Counted from the first letter of the stretch, positions 1 through 8,703 are shown. The stretch: DNA of 24,471 nucleotides from Thermaurantimonas sp046295455 (GCA_046295455.1 JBKBNI010000015.1:1-24471), one strand, 5' to 3'. The notes: generated from the letters alone by a model not told the origin. A program made the numbers and translations.

Positions 1-313
1 TTTCAGTTATATAGACTAATGTATCACCTGCATTGACGGTGTCACCTTCTCTTACAAACCACTGGCGAATGGTGCCAGGGATGGGAGATTGGACCGTCTG
101 GGGGCGCTGCTCAGGCCTAAAAGCTGTAACCTGACCAAACCCCTGCACATTTTGAGTCCATGGCACAAAGAGGATGATAATAAACAGCGCCAAAAGGCTC
201 CACATTACTTTAGATAGATAATTAAAAAAAATAGGAACACTCGTAAACTTATACGCTTTGGTGGTCTCTACTTTGATTATGTTTTTTGGTTCGTTGTCTG
301 ATATATTGAGCAT
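1..313 (-). CDS. HlyD-family membrane fusion protein, N-terminal part (truncated by window edge)
   Basis: Only the first 104 residues are present; the gene runs off the left edge. The protein starts at an ATG complementary to 311-313. It has a charged cytoplasmic N-terminus of about 40 residues and one hydrophobic segment (around WSLLALFIIILFVPW, about residues 47-61). The start of a biotinyl/lipoyl-like hairpin follows (SPIPGTIRQWFVREGDTVNAG, about residues 78-98), the classic HlyD/EmrA adaptor layout. Proteins of this family are anchored in the inner membrane and bridge an exporter to an outer-membrane channel. The gene follows the ABC transporter gene on the same strand with a 15-nt gap, so the two are very probably co-transcribed and work together in export. 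The substrate cannot be read from the sequence. Confidence 0.85.
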   Translation of the reverse strand, partial: MLNISDNEPKNIIKVETTKAYKFTSVPIFFNYLSKVMWSLLALFIIILFVPWTQNVQGFGQVTAFRPEQRPQTVQSPIPGTIRQWFVREGDTVNAGDTLVYITE

Positions 314-328
314 CGCTACAAGTATTTA

Positions 329-2080
329 TTAAGGTTCTAGTCCTTCAATATTAAATCTGAACATGGAGCGGATGTACTCGTCCTTTATCAAATCATCTAC
401 GTTGCCGGAGGCAAGTATCTTACCTTTTTCGATGATGATCGTTCTGTCACACTTCTTTGCAAATGTGTATAGATTTGATATGGCCAATAGGGTGTAGGGA
501 TGTTTTCGGTCGGTGAGGTATTCAGAAATTGCCTCACTGTAGCCGGTTTCTAGTTCGGATAAGATATCTTCGAGGAGCAGAAGTCCGGGATTACATAGCA
601 GTGAGCGGGCCAGAAGTATCTTTTTAAAGAAACTTTTCGGGATTCGTCGGTCGTTTGGAAATACCTCTGTTTCATACCCCTCAGGCAGCTCATTTACAAA
701 TTGTGATAGACCTAACTTCTCACAAAGGGCTACTACCTGATTATACTCAACGTCACGTCCCATTATCAGATTGTCCAATATAGTGCCGTGAAAAATATTC
801 TGGTCGCTGAGGTTGTCGCCAATGCGCCTGCGAAGACTGAATGGTTCGATGTTTTGAATTGGCATACCGTTGATTGTGACGGAACCGGTATAATCGGTGT
901 ATAAGCCGGCTGCTATGTGAAGGAGCACTGATTTGCCGGAATTATTTGGGCCGCTGAGACAGATGCGTTCACCGGGTTTGATATCTAGATTGATGTCGGA
1001 GAGCCTTGATTTTTTCGATTTATCAAAATTGAAGGTTACATTTTTCATTGCAATGGATATGGGGCCGGGCTTGCCGTTTTCCAGTTCATTAAAATCAACA
1101 CCGTCGTATTTTTCAAGCGGTACGTCCATGACCTGACCAAGTTTCTCTGTACCTGTCAGCACATCATAGATGACCTCGAGACTTAGCATTAGCTTTTCTA
1201 CAGAATTCAGAATGATGATAATGATGATTTCGCTGGCGACAAATTGTCCGAGGCTAATATCTCTATTGATGACAAGTATGCCCCCGAGAATGAGCAGACC
1301 CCCGGTAATGATGGTTTTAAATACTACAATGTTACCAAATTGAAACAATAGGACATTGAAATGCTCCTTTCGGTATTTAATATAATTTTCTACAATTGGG
1401 TTCAATTTCTCATTGACAATGTCTGAACCACCGGCCAGCTTAAAAGAGGGAAGTACCCGGGCGATTTCTTCGAGCCAAAATGCAGTTTTGTATTTGTACT
1501 TGCTTTCCATCAGGCTTGACTTCATGCCCTTTGGTCCGCTGTATACAAAGATGAGCACCAAATATATCATCAAAAACAAGCCAAAGAAGATAAAGAACGG
1601 GTGATAAAACGACAATAGCAACAGCCCAAAGATTATCTGAATAAATGCGGAAATAAAATCTTTGAGAATTTTTGGTAATCCCTTTTGGATCGTAAGCACA
1701 TCAAAAAACCGATTTGCAAGTTCCGGTGGATAATCTCGAATCAGGTAATTGTAATCCCAGCGCGGCATTCGGTAGCCCAATTCATATGTGGCCCTTATGT
1801 AAAGTCGCTGCTGAATGGTTTCGGCCAACGACATTTGCAATATTTGAAAAAATCCTGCAAGCACGACTCCCACCAGCACAATGATTACCAGTAATATCCA
1901 GGCATTGGATACTCTACCTCCCATTATAAGATTGATAATGGCCTGAACACCCAGAGGTAAACTCAAATTTACTATGGCTGCCAAAATACCCAATAGAAAA
2001 ATGTAGTATATTTCTTTACGGTAATTACCCAACATTCTGAAAAATCGGGTGACAGCTTTGTGCTTTATAGTTTCAGCCAT
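329..2080 (-). CDS. ABC exporter half-transporter (membrane domain plus degenerate ATPase domain)
   Basis: This is a 583-residue fusion of a type I exporter membrane domain and a nucleotide-binding domain. Hydrophobic segments lie at about 27-52, 60-82, 140-180 and 255-295; the ATPase domain spans about 340-575. The layout matches HlyB/MsbA-type exporters without a peptidase domain, and the HlyD-type partner follows immediately. The Walker A motif is intact (GPNNSGKS, 377-384). Other motifs are not. The Q-loop position reads S425. The LSGGQ position reads IPKSF (480-484). Walker B reads LLLLED (500-505), with the usual D and E exchanged. The switch histidine position reads S535. It therefore probably binds ATP but may hydrolyse it poorly. 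It could pair with another ATPase encoded beyond the left edge. The family assignment is secure; the substrate is unknown. Confidence 0.88.
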   Translation of the reverse strand: MAETIKHKAVTRFFRMLGNYRKEIYYIFLLGILAAIVNLSLPLGVQAIINLIMGGRVSNAWILLVIIVLVGVVLAGFFQILQMSLAETIQQRLYIRATYELGYRMPRWDYNYLIRDYPPELANRFFDVLTIQKGLPKILKDFISAFIQIIFGLLLLSFYHPFFIFFGLFLMIYLVLIFVYSGPKGMKSSLMESKYKYKTAFWLEEIARVLPSFKLAGGSDIVNEKLNPIVENYIKYRKEHFNVLLFQFGNIVVFKTIITGGLLILGGILVINRDISLGQFVASEIIIIIILNSVEKLMLSLEVIYDVLTGTEKLGQVMDVPLEKYDGVDFNELENGKPGPISIAMKNVTFNFDKSKKSRLSDINLDIKPGERICLSGPNNSGKSVLLHIAAGLYTDYTGSVTINGMPIQNIEPFSLRRRIGDNLSDQNIFHGTILDNLIMGRDVEYNQVVALCEKLGLSQFVNELPEGYETEVFPNDRRIPKSFFKKILLARSLLCNPGLLLLEDILSELETGYSEAISEYLTDRKHPYTLLAISNLYTFAKKCDRTIIIEKGKILASGNVDDLIKDEYIRSMFRFNIEGLEP

Positions 2081-2135
2081 AGAAATTTTCGATTACTACT
2101 TGACAAATTAAGAACCATTTTTAATTAAGAAATAT

Positions 2136-2143
2136 TAAATTTG
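2136..2143 (+). promoter_or_regulatory. possible Bacteroidota -7 element before the sterol desaturase-family gene
   Basis: TAAATTTG matches the TAnnTTTG consensus, 53 nt before the ATG at 2197. No clear TTG -33 element is present at the usual distance, so this is a pattern match only. Confidence 0.3.
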
Positions 2144-2196
2144 ACTTTGTGGTTTTTATTCTGATAGTTATCATTGTTTAAACACGAATACATCAA

Positions 2197-3066
2197 ATGC
2201 AAAATCTCATTCATTTTGCTATTCCTGCTTTTGTGCTCTTGATGCTGGCAGAGTTGATTTATTCTGAAGTTACAAAAAGACATTTGTATGATACTAAAGA
2301 CACCATCAGCAGTCTTACCATGGGCATCGGCAATGTGCTGACCAATCTTGTAGGAAAGGGATTAGCTTTAGCCTTTTACTATCTGATGTGGAAGCACCGG
2401 ATTTTTGATCTTGGCCATGGGTGGTGGACTTGGGTACTGCTGATTTTTGCAGATGATTTTACCTACTATTGGTATCATCGGTGGTCGCACAGTATACGCT
2501 ATCTATGGGCATCACATGTGGTGCATCACTCCTCCCAGCGCTACAATTTGTCTACGGCTCTGCGACAAACGTGGACTGGCACCCTTTCAGGTGGATTTCT
2601 CTTTTGGGGTTGGTTGCCCTTGGTGGGCTTTCATCCGCTTATGGTCATGACCATGCAGTCTATCAACTTGCTCTATCAGTTTTGGATTCACACCGAGACG
2701 ATAGATCGCTTACCTGCCTGGTTTGAAGCTGTTTTTAATACTCCCTCCCACCATAGGGTGCATCACTCCAGCGAGCCGCGCTATCTGGATCGCAACCATG
2801 CCGGAATTTTTATCATTTGGGATAAACTCTTTGGCACATTTACTCCGGAAGACCGCAAGCCAATCTATGGACTGACAAAAAACATCCGTACGTATAATCC
2901 TGTACACGTTGCCTTTCATGAGTGGAGAGATATTTTTGAAGATCTGAAAAAATCACCGGATACCAACAGTGCATTCATGTATGTATTTGGCCCTCCCGGC
3001 TGGAGTCATGACGGTACCCGTATGACTTCAAAACAATTAAAAAAAGCCTCTGGCGAAGGCGTTTAA
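2197..3066 (+). CDS. sterol desaturase / fatty acid hydroxylase superfamily membrane protein
   Basis: This 289-residue integral membrane protein has the histidine clusters of the di-iron fatty-acid-hydroxylase superfamily: HRWSH (94-98), HVVHH (107-111), an isolated H165, HHRVHH (185-190) and H201. Hydrophobic stretches lie at about 5-22, 45-65, 76-90 and 130-165. Members of this superfamily use O2 and a di-iron centre to hydroxylate or desaturate lipids, sterols or carotenoids, or to cleave alkylglycerol ethers; the histidines face the cytoplasm. The C-terminal 70 residues after the last cluster are soluble. The gene is monocistronic by spacing: a divergent ABC gene lies upstream and a 123-nt gap separates it from the stringent-response gene downstream. 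The exact substrate cannot be inferred. The family call is firm because all expected His clusters are present in the right order. Confidence 0.88.
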   Translation: MQNLIHFAIPAFVLLMLAELIYSEVTKRHLYDTKDTISSLTMGIGNVLTNLVGKGLALAFYYLMWKHRIFDLGHGWWTWVLLIFADDFTYYWYHRWSHSIRYLWASHVVHHSSQRYNLSTALRQTWTGTLSGGFLFWGWLPLVGFHPLMVMTMQSINLLYQFWIHTETIDRLPAWFEAVFNTPSHHRVHHSSEPRYLDRNHAGIFIIWDKLFGTFTPEDRKPIYGLTKNIRTYNPVHVAFHEWRDIFEDLKKSPDTNSAFMYVFGPPGWSHDGTRMTSKQLKKASGEGV

Positions 3067-3127
3067 TAAAAATCTATTTACCAAAAATCAAATCGTCAGG
3101 AAGGTTCTATTCTACAATTACTTTTTG

Positions 3128-3135
3128 TACATTTG
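3128..3135 (+). promoter_or_regulatory. possible -7 element of the rel/spoT promoter
   Basis: TACATTTG is an exact TAnnTTTG match, 54 nt before the ATG at 3190. It lies in an AT-rich gap after the upstream stop codon, which suggests an independent promoter. I see no TTG at -33. Confidence 0.4.
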
Positions 3136-3189
3136 AGTTTACAACTCACTACGATACCCCTTACTTTTTTAAAAACATTTCATTAAACT

Positions 3190-5412
3190 ATGTCGGCAGA
3201 TGTTCTCCATGCAGATCAAAATACAGAAGACAAGCGAAAAATCCTGAACCGATACCGCGCATTGTTTCGAAGCTGTGCGGGTAAGCTCGATAGCGCCGAT
3301 AAGCAGTTGATCAGAAAGGCATTTAATGTGGCAGTGGATGCTCATAAAGGTGTTCGGCGTAAAAGCGGAGAGCCATACATCTTGCATCCGTTGGAAGTTG
3401 CTATCATTGTATCCCGTGAGATAGGACTCGGTCCCACATCGATAGCTTGTGCGCTACTACACGACGTAGTAGAGGATTCCGATTACACACTGGAAGACAT
3501 CGAGCGCCTGTTTAATAAGGATATTGCCAAAATCATCGATGGCTTGACGAAGATATCCTTCGTATCAGACATCGATATATCGGTACAGGCAGAGAATTTC
3601 CGAAAAATGCTGCTCACTATATCGGACGACATTCGGGTCATACTGATCAAATTGGCCGACCGACTCCACAACATGCGGACGATGGATGATATGCCAGCTC
3701 ACAAGCAGGTCAAAATAGCTTCCGAAACTCTGTATCTGTATGCTCCTTTAGCAGGCCGCCTAGGTCTTTATAATATAAAAGTAGAGCTTGAAGACCTCTC
3801 GCTCAAATACACTGAGCCTGAGATGTATGCCGAGATCGAACGCAAACTCCGTGAGTCAAAGGCTGATGATACTCGATACCTGACTCACTTCACCGAAAAA
3901 ATTCGGCAAATACTTCAAGGTGAAGGGTTAAACTTCATGATTAAATACCGGACAAAAAGCATTTTTTCAATTCGTAAGAAGATGCGAAAGCAAGGCATCC
4001 CTTTCGAAGAGGTGTATGACAAGTTTGCTATACGGATCATCCTCAACAGCCCTCCCGAGCGGGAAAAAGCCGATATCTGGAGAGTGTATTCCATTGTAAC
4101 AAGTCTGTATAAACCAAGTCCTGAACGTTTTAGAGACTGGATATCAGCTCCCAAATCCAATGGATATGAATCGCTCCATACCACGGTAATGGGTCCGGAA
4201 GGGCATTGGATAGAGGTACAGATCCGCTCCCAGCGTATGGACGAAATAGCCGAAAAGGGGTATGCAGCCCACTGGAAGTATAAAGAAGATGCTTCGGATG
4301 ATTCTCATCTGGAGAAACTGATAGAAAAAATTCGCCAGCTCCTCGAAAGCCCTGAATCGAATGCTATAGAATTTGTCAATGATTTTAAAACCAATCTGCT
4401 GTCGGATGAAATTTTTGTGTTTACGCCAAAAGGCGAACTCAAGCGCTTGCCAGCGGGTTCGAGTCCAATCGACTTTGCTTTCGAAATACATACGGATATT
4501 GGCCTCAAAACCCTGGGGGCCAAAGTAAATGGCAAGCTGGTACCCCTAAATTACAAACTTCAGAGCGGTGATCAGATTGAAATCATTACTTCCGAAAAAC
4601 AAAAACCCAAAGAAGAATGGCTCAATCACGTAGTCACCAGTAAAGCACGGGCCAAAATCAAATCCTCACTGCGCGAAGAGAAGCGCGTGCTGGCAGACCA
4701 GGGCCGCGAGATCCTCAGCCGAAAATTGTCATACATCAAAATCAAACCGACAGAAAAAGTAATCAATCGCATGGTGCAGTACTTCAAGCTGGCAAATGCT
4801 CAGGAGCTTTTTTATAAGGTCGGAAGTAAAATCATTGACAATGATGATATAAAAGAGTTTGCCAAAGAATACAATCGAGGATTTATGGCGTATCTGCGCA
4901 ATAAATTCAGCAGAACCTCGCCAGATGATGGCGCAGCCAGAAAACCGGTCATCACAGAGGATGAACCCAAAATACTTGTCTTTGGTCAAAATGATGAAAA
5001 GCTTGAATATCGCATGGGAAAATGCTGTAATCCTGTGCCTGGTGATTCCGTATTTGGATTTCTTAGCAGCGGATCCGGTATTACTGTGCATCGCTATGAT
5101 TGCCCAAATGCCATAACCCTCCAGAGCAACTATGCCAATCGTGTAATAAAAGCGCGCTGGGTCGCCGAGCAATCAGGAAATTTTACCACCGTACTACTGA
5201 TCAAAGGTATTGACACGATGGGTTTGGTAAATAAAGTTACTCAAATCATTTCCAACGATTTGCATGTCAATATCAAGGCCATCAACATCTCAGGAGAAGC
5301 GGGCATCTTTTCCGGGGAGATAACCCTTGTCGTTGCAGATAAAATGCACCTCACCAAAATCATTGAGAAGCTGAAAAAAGTAGAGGGCGTAACCTCCGTA
5401 TCAAGAAAATAA
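3190..5412 (+). CDS. spoT: bifunctional (p)ppGpp synthetase / hydrolase (RelA/SpoT family)
   Basis: At 740 residues this is a full-length long Rel/SpoT protein. The N-terminal HD hydrolase domain keeps its metal and catalytic signature (H66, HDVVED at 91-96, LADRLHNMRT at 155-164), so hydrolase activity is expected. The synthetase domain (about 230-360) contains GYESLHTTV (324-332). Before it, ERFRDW (311-316) resembles the RxKD motif of bifunctional enzymes rather than the ExDD of synthetase-only RelA. A TGS domain lies at about 405-466, a Cys-containing segment (GKCCNPVPGD) near 620-640, and an ACT domain forms the last ~75 residues. It makes and degrades the stringent-response alarmone in the cytoplasm, probably in contact with the ribosome. 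It stands alone with its own probable promoter. Bacteroidota often carry one or two such genes; a second one elsewhere cannot be excluded. Confidence 0.97.
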   Translation: MSADVLHADQNTEDKRKILNRYRALFRSCAGKLDSADKQLIRKAFNVAVDAHKGVRRKSGEPYILHPLEVAIIVSREIGLGPTSIACALLHDVVEDSDYTLEDIERLFNKDIAKIIDGLTKISFVSDIDISVQAENFRKMLLTISDDIRVILIKLADRLHNMRTMDDMPAHKQVKIASETLYLYAPLAGRLGLYNIKVELEDLSLKYTEPEMYAEIERKLRESKADDTRYLTHFTEKIRQILQGEGLNFMIKYRTKSIFSIRKKMRKQGIPFEEVYDKFAIRIILNSPPEREKADIWRVYSIVTSLYKPSPERFRDWISAPKSNGYESLHTTVMGPEGHWIEVQIRSQRMDEIAEKGYAAHWKYKEDASDDSHLEKLIEKIRQLLESPESNAIEFVNDFKTNLLSDEIFVFTPKGELKRLPAGSSPIDFAFEIHTDIGLKTLGAKVNGKLVPLNYKLQSGDQIEIITSEKQKPKEEWLNHVVTSKARAKIKSSLREEKRVLADQGREILSRKLSYIKIKPTEKVINRMVQYFKLANAQELFYKVGSKIIDNDDIKEFAKEYNRGFMAYLRNKFSRTSPDDGAARKPVITEDEPKILVFGQNDEKLEYRMGKCCNPVPGDSVFGFLSSGSGITVHRYDCPNAITLQSNYANRVIKARWVAEQSGNFTTVLLIKGIDTMGLVNKVTQIISNDLHVNIKAINISGEAGIFSGEITLVVADKMHLTKIIEKLKKVEGVTSVSRK

Positions 5413-5541
5413 CCCGTGGAAATCTATCTGTGTCCAAATGAGGGGGCTCCGAATTTTTCATCTTCTTAGAAAAGAATTAAAAGTGATTGAAGGGGAGATA
5501 ATGACTTATATCACCGGTTTTCTATTATGGCAGAGTGTTTG

Positions 5542-5549
5542 TAGGTTTG
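5542..5549 (+). promoter_or_regulatory. possible -7 element of the def–mazG operon promoter
   Basis: TAGGTTTG is an exact TAnnTTTG match, 26 nt upstream of the def ATG at 5575, implying a very short leader. It is the only such match in the 162-nt gap on this strand. The -33 position is T-rich but lacks TTG. Confidence 0.4.
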
Positions 5550-5574
5550 CGGTTTACACAATAAAAAAGGTTGA

Positions 5575-6147
5575 ATGATATTACCTATTGTGGCATATGG
5601 TGATCCTGTACTCAAGCGGAAAAGTACCAATGTAAGCCACGATTACAAGGAACTGGATACCTTGATTTCAAACATGTGGGAAACCATGTATCAAGCCAAT
5701 GGAGTCGGACTGGCAGCTCCACAGGTAGGATTAAGTATTCGGCTTTTTGTCGTAGATGCCACCCCCTTTGCCGATGATCCTCAATTTGGGGAGGAAAGCG
5801 GGATTAAGGAGTTCAAGAAAGTATTTATCAATGCCCGAATCCATGAAGAATTTGGCAATAAATGGAGCTTTAACGAAGGGTGTCTTTCCATTCCGGACAT
5901 CCGGGAAGACGTCTACAGGCAGGAATCCATCCGAATGACCTGGTATGATGAACATTTTAAGGAACATACTGCCGAATTTTCAGGAATCCGTGCGCGAATT
6001 ATTCAGCACGAATATGACCACATCGAAGGAATCTTGTTTACCGACCGGCTTTCACCCCTGAGAAAAAGATTGATCAGAGGAAAACTTGACAACATTCTCA
6101 AAGGAAAAGTAACGTGCAACTACAAAATCCGGTTTTATAAATCATGA
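5575..6147 (+). CDS. def: peptide deformylase
   Basis: At 190 residues this has all three deformylase motifs: GVGLAAPQ (43-50), EGCLS (101-105) and HEYDH (145-149). Metal ligands are therefore Cys103, His145 and His149, and the catalytic glutamate is Glu146. The enzyme removes the formyl group from the N-terminal methionine of nascent proteins in the cytoplasm. The segment between motifs 1 and 2 carries an acidic insertion (about 62-80) longer than in the E. coli enzyme. It is the first gene of a tight operon: its stop codon overlaps the next start (ATGA at 6144-6147). The start at 5575 is the only ATG that preserves the conserved N-terminal strand (ILPIVAYGDPVL). Confidence 0.97.
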   Translation: MILPIVAYGDPVLKRKSTNVSHDYKELDTLISNMWETMYQANGVGLAAPQVGLSIRLFVVDATPFADDPQFGEESGIKEFKKVFINARIHEEFGNKWSFNEGCLSIPDIREDVYRQESIRMTWYDEHFKEHTAEFSGIRARIIQHEYDHIEGILFTDRLSPLRKRLIRGKLDNILKGKVTCNYKIRFYKS

Positions 6148-6734
6148 GACGATTAGCCTACCGATATCTTAGTTTCGCATTTTTGGCAGCAGGCACATGG
6201 GCTTGCGGATCAACAGAGCCCGCAGAGGAGGTCAATGATGCCGGCCGACTTTCAGCAGAAATCCGCCAACTGGAAGAAAAGATTCTTGCATCCATGCCTG
6301 ATGCAGATACCGCAACAGCCTCTGTATTGATAGACGAAATGATCCGATACGCCGACCTCTTTCCTCAGGATACCCTTTCGGCTGTTTATCGCATCAAGGT
6401 AGCAAACTTATACATGCTCTTTCCGGACAGAGAGGTAGATGCGCTGCGTCAGCTGCAGATCGTGTATACCAAAAATCCCGGCCAGCCGTATGCAGCTCAG
6501 GCATTGTTTTTATCAGGATTGATATACGATAATAACCTTCGTCAGCCCGGGCAAGCCATACAGATGTGGAGTAGATTAGTAGACGAATATCCGACCCATG
6601 AGCTTGCCGGTCAAGCTGTAAACCTATTGAAGATCACAGATGCCGACCCGCACAATGATGTAGAAATGATTGAGCGCTGGCTCAGCAACCCCCAAAACAA
6701 AACACACGAATCAGCTCAAAAAAACAACGAATAA
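6144..6734 (+). CDS. TPR-like lipoprotein
   Basis: This 196-residue protein has a signal sequence ending in a plausible but non-ideal lipobox (TWAC, Cys21), followed by an acidic linker, so it is probably an envelope lipoprotein. Residues ~99-165 contain paired helices with the spacing of tetratricopeptide repeats; AAQALFLSGLIYDNNLRQPG and the segment up to LVDEYPTHE resemble the helix pairs of YbgF/BamD-type TPRs. TPRs mediate protein contacts; no enzymatic residues are seen. Its start overlaps the def stop codon by 4 bp and the next gene begins 3 nt after its own stop, so translation is probably coupled. A role in envelope assembly is only a guess from the fold. Confidence 0.8.
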   Translation: MRRLAYRYLSFAFLAAGTWACGSTEPAEEVNDAGRLSAEIRQLEEKILASMPDADTATASVLIDEMIRYADLFPQDTLSAVYRIKVANLYMLFPDREVDALRQLQIVYTKNPGQPYAAQALFLSGLIYDNNLRQPGQAIQMWSRLVDEYPTHELAGQAVNLLKITDADPHNDVEMIERWLSNPQNKTHESAQKNNE

Positions 6735-6737
6735 CCC

Positions 6738-7199
6738 ATGGATTTAAAGAAAATCATAGCTGTCGCCGGTAAGCCCGGTTTGTACAGGTTGATATCTACA
6801 ACCCGTACTGGTATCCTGGTTGAAAGTTTATCAGATGGTCGCAAAATGCCTGTAAGTTCTAATCAGAATGCATCGAGTCTGCACGACATCTCGATGTTCA
6901 CATACGGAGAGGACAAACCGCTGAGAGAGATCCTTGCCCAGATGTACAAGCACTACAACGGACAAAAAGCACCCTCCCACAAGGAATCAGAATCACTGCT
7001 TCGGTCTGAATTTGAAAAAGTCGTATCAGACTACGACAAAGAGCGGGTCTATTTCAGCGATATTAAAAAAGTATTTCAGTGGTACAATATTTTGGTAGAG
7101 GTCGGACTGGCAGACGACCAATCCGAACCCCCGGCAGACGAAGCACCTGTAGTGTCCCAACCTGAATCCGTCGAAGAAGATAATGCTCCTGCAGAGTGA
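6738..7199 (+). CDS. DUF5606-family protein
   Basis: This 153-residue soluble protein has an N-terminal half (MDLKKIIAVAGKPGLYRLIS, 1-20, followed by TRTGILVESLSDGRKM) with the characteristic beginning of the DUF5606 family, which I know as a Bacteroidota-specific family of unknown function. A helical segment follows (about 55-115), rich in charged residues, then a low-complexity acidic tail (about 125-153, many E, P and A). There is no signal peptide or membrane segment. It sits between the TPR lipoprotein (3-nt gap) and mazG (4-bp overlap). Stable co-localisation with def and mazG suggests a housekeeping role tied to translation or nucleotide hygiene, but that is inference from context only. 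Confidence 0.85.
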   Translation: MDLKKIIAVAGKPGLYRLISTTRTGILVESLSDGRKMPVSSNQNASSLHDISMFTYGEDKPLREILAQMYKHYNGQKAPSHKESESLLRSEFEKVVSDYDKERVYFSDIKKVFQWYNILVEVGLADDQSEPPADEAPVVSQPESVEEDNAPAE

Positions 7200-7972
7200 A
7201 TTCGCGCGATGAAAAACTAAAGGCTTTTGACAGGCTGCTTACCATCATGGATGAGCTGCGGGAAAAGTGCCCCTGGGACAAAAAGCAGACCATGGAAAGC
7301 CTGCGACACCTCACCATCGAGGAAACTTATGAATTGGCAGATGCCATCCTCGAACGGAATATGGACGAGATAAAAAAAGAAATCGGTGATCTGATGCTCC
7401 ACATGGTCTTCTATGCACGCATAGCCTCTGAGACCGGCCATTTTGACATTGCCGACGTACTCAACGGAATCTGCGATAAGCTGATAGCCAGACATCCCCA
7501 TGTGTACGGAGAGGTGCGTGTATCCGGAGAAGAGGAGGTGAAAGCCAATTGGGAGAAATTAAAGTTAAAAGAAGGCAACCGATCTGTACTCGATGGCGTG
7601 CCTGCCAGCCTGCCAGCCATGGTAAAAGCCCAGCGAATTCAAGAAAAAGCCCGTGGAGCCGGCTTTGATTGGGAAGTTGCAGAGCAGGTTTGGCAAAAGG
7701 TGCAGGAGGAGTTAAATGAATTTCACAATGAAGCGCTAAGTGGCGATAAAGAAGCCATGGAAAAAGAATTTGGGGATGTACTTTTTAGTCTGATCAATTA
7801 TGCCCGGTTTCTGGACTTGAATCCTGAAAATGCCCTTGAGAAGACCAATAAAAAATTTATTCAGCGATTTCAGTACATAGAGAGGGCAGTGGCTGCCGAC
7901 GGCCGTTCGCTCAGTGATCTGACTCTGATGGAAATGGATGCATATTGGAATAAAGCTAAAAACCTTGAATGA
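7196..7972 (+). CDS. mazG: nucleoside triphosphate pyrophosphohydrolase MazG
   Basis: At 258 residues this matches full-length E. coli-type MazG, with two tandem MazG domains. The first has CPWD (25-28), EETYE (42-46) and EIGD (62-65). The second has EELNE (171-175) and EFGD (191-194); these acidic residues bind Mg2+ and the triphosphate. The enzyme hydrolyses (d)NTPs to monophosphates and pyrophosphate and is thought to cleanse abnormal nucleotides; in E. coli it also affects ppGpp levels. The start is taken as GTG at 7196 inside a GTGA overlap with the preceding stop. The nearby ATG at 7209 is out of frame, and the next in-frame ATG (codon 18) would remove the N-terminal helix before CPWD. 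The stop overlaps the next start (ATGA at 7969-7972). Confidence 0.96.
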   Translation: MNSRDEKLKAFDRLLTIMDELREKCPWDKKQTMESLRHLTIEETYELADAILERNMDEIKKEIGDLMLHMVFYARIASETGHFDIADVLNGICDKLIARHPHVYGEVRVSGEEEVKANWEKLKLKEGNRSVLDGVPASLPAMVKAQRIQEKARGAGFDWEVAEQVWQKVQEELNEFHNEALSGDKEAMEKEFGDVLFSLINYARFLDLNPENALEKTNKKFIQRFQYIERAVAADGRSLSDLTLMEMDAYWNKAKNLE

Positions 7973-8703
7973 TGAATAAGGTAGCCGGTGTTCTGCTGAT
8001 GTTTAGCATGATATACACCTCATCGGCCCAAAAGGTCAAAAAAGAAGCCGAACTGTACACCAAACCGGGTGTAAGGGTCCTGTTTACCCTTCCTGAAGGT
8101 ACAGAAGTGTACACAGGGCCGCTGGTAGACAATTGGTATATGACCAGCGTCGAAGTGATGGTCAGAAAAGCAGAAATGAGCGGACACAGAATTGCCCAGG
8201 GTGCTTCTGTATTTATCGGAGGAAAAGAGATCGGAGTGATGCCCCAGCAGTGGGATGTATCGGAAGTGGCTGAGGCTACGGGCCGCCACAAGGATAAATA
8301 CAGGGTGATCATTGAGGGCTACCTTTTCAAAACCAAAATTGATGAATCAACCAAGCCTGAGACTGCCCTTGAAAAAATTATTGCCCGCAAAGGAAACCTA
8401 AATGCCGGAATCTCCGGATGGGTTTCGGAATTTAAACCCGAAAAACACCTACTACCTACTGGTACGGTATATGTTTTACGAGATAAAAATAAATCACTCA
8501 AAGGCGATGCAATCCGAATCCTGCTCTACATGAAAGGCGACAGCCGTCTTACTGCAGTCGTTACTCTTAGTCATCCGCTTAATGCACGTTTTAAACACAT
8601 TCAATCAGAAGAGCCCTTCATATACCACTTTCCATTCGGTAAACCTTCTCAAACTGACTGGGAAGAGATAGATGCAATAGTCTTGAAATTTAGTCCGCTG
8701 TAA
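7969..8703 (+). CDS. secreted protein with probable bacterial SH3-like N-terminal domain
   Basis: This 244-residue protein has a typical signal peptide (KVAGVLLMFSMIYTSSAQ), cleaved near residue 21. Immediately after it, AELYTKPGVRVLFTLPEGTE followed by VYTGPLVDNWYMT has the spacing of bacterial SH3-like domains (P–G, then G-T-x-V, then NWY), about residues 27-65. The rest is not recognised: it looks beta-rich, with a lysine-rich middle (about 100-165) and no catalytic signature. The first ATG overlaps the mazG stop; a second ATG directly follows at 7972 and either could be used. It is the last gene of the operon, and its stop codon abuts the stop codon of the convergent lipoprotein gene with no bases between. 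Envelope location is well supported; function is unknown. Confidence 0.75.
   Translation: MMNKVAGVLLMFSMIYTSSAQKVKKEAELYTKPGVRVLFTLPEGTEVYTGPLVDNWYMTSVEVMVRKAEMSGHRIAQGASVFIGGKEIGVMPQQWDVSEVAEATGRHKDKYRVIIEGYLFKTKIDESTKPETALEKIIARKGNLNAGISGWVSEFKPEKHLLPTGTVYVLRDKNKSLKGDAIRILLYMKGDSRLTAVVTLSHPLNARFKHIQSEEPFIYHFPFGKPSQTDWEEIDAIVLKFSPL

Noticed and set aside
3039..3060. Terminator-like GCCT/AGGC hairpin with a T-run on the minus strand at the end of the sterol desaturase-family gene
   Set aside because: Only a 4-bp stem, inside a coding region, and no minus-strand gene lies upstream of it.
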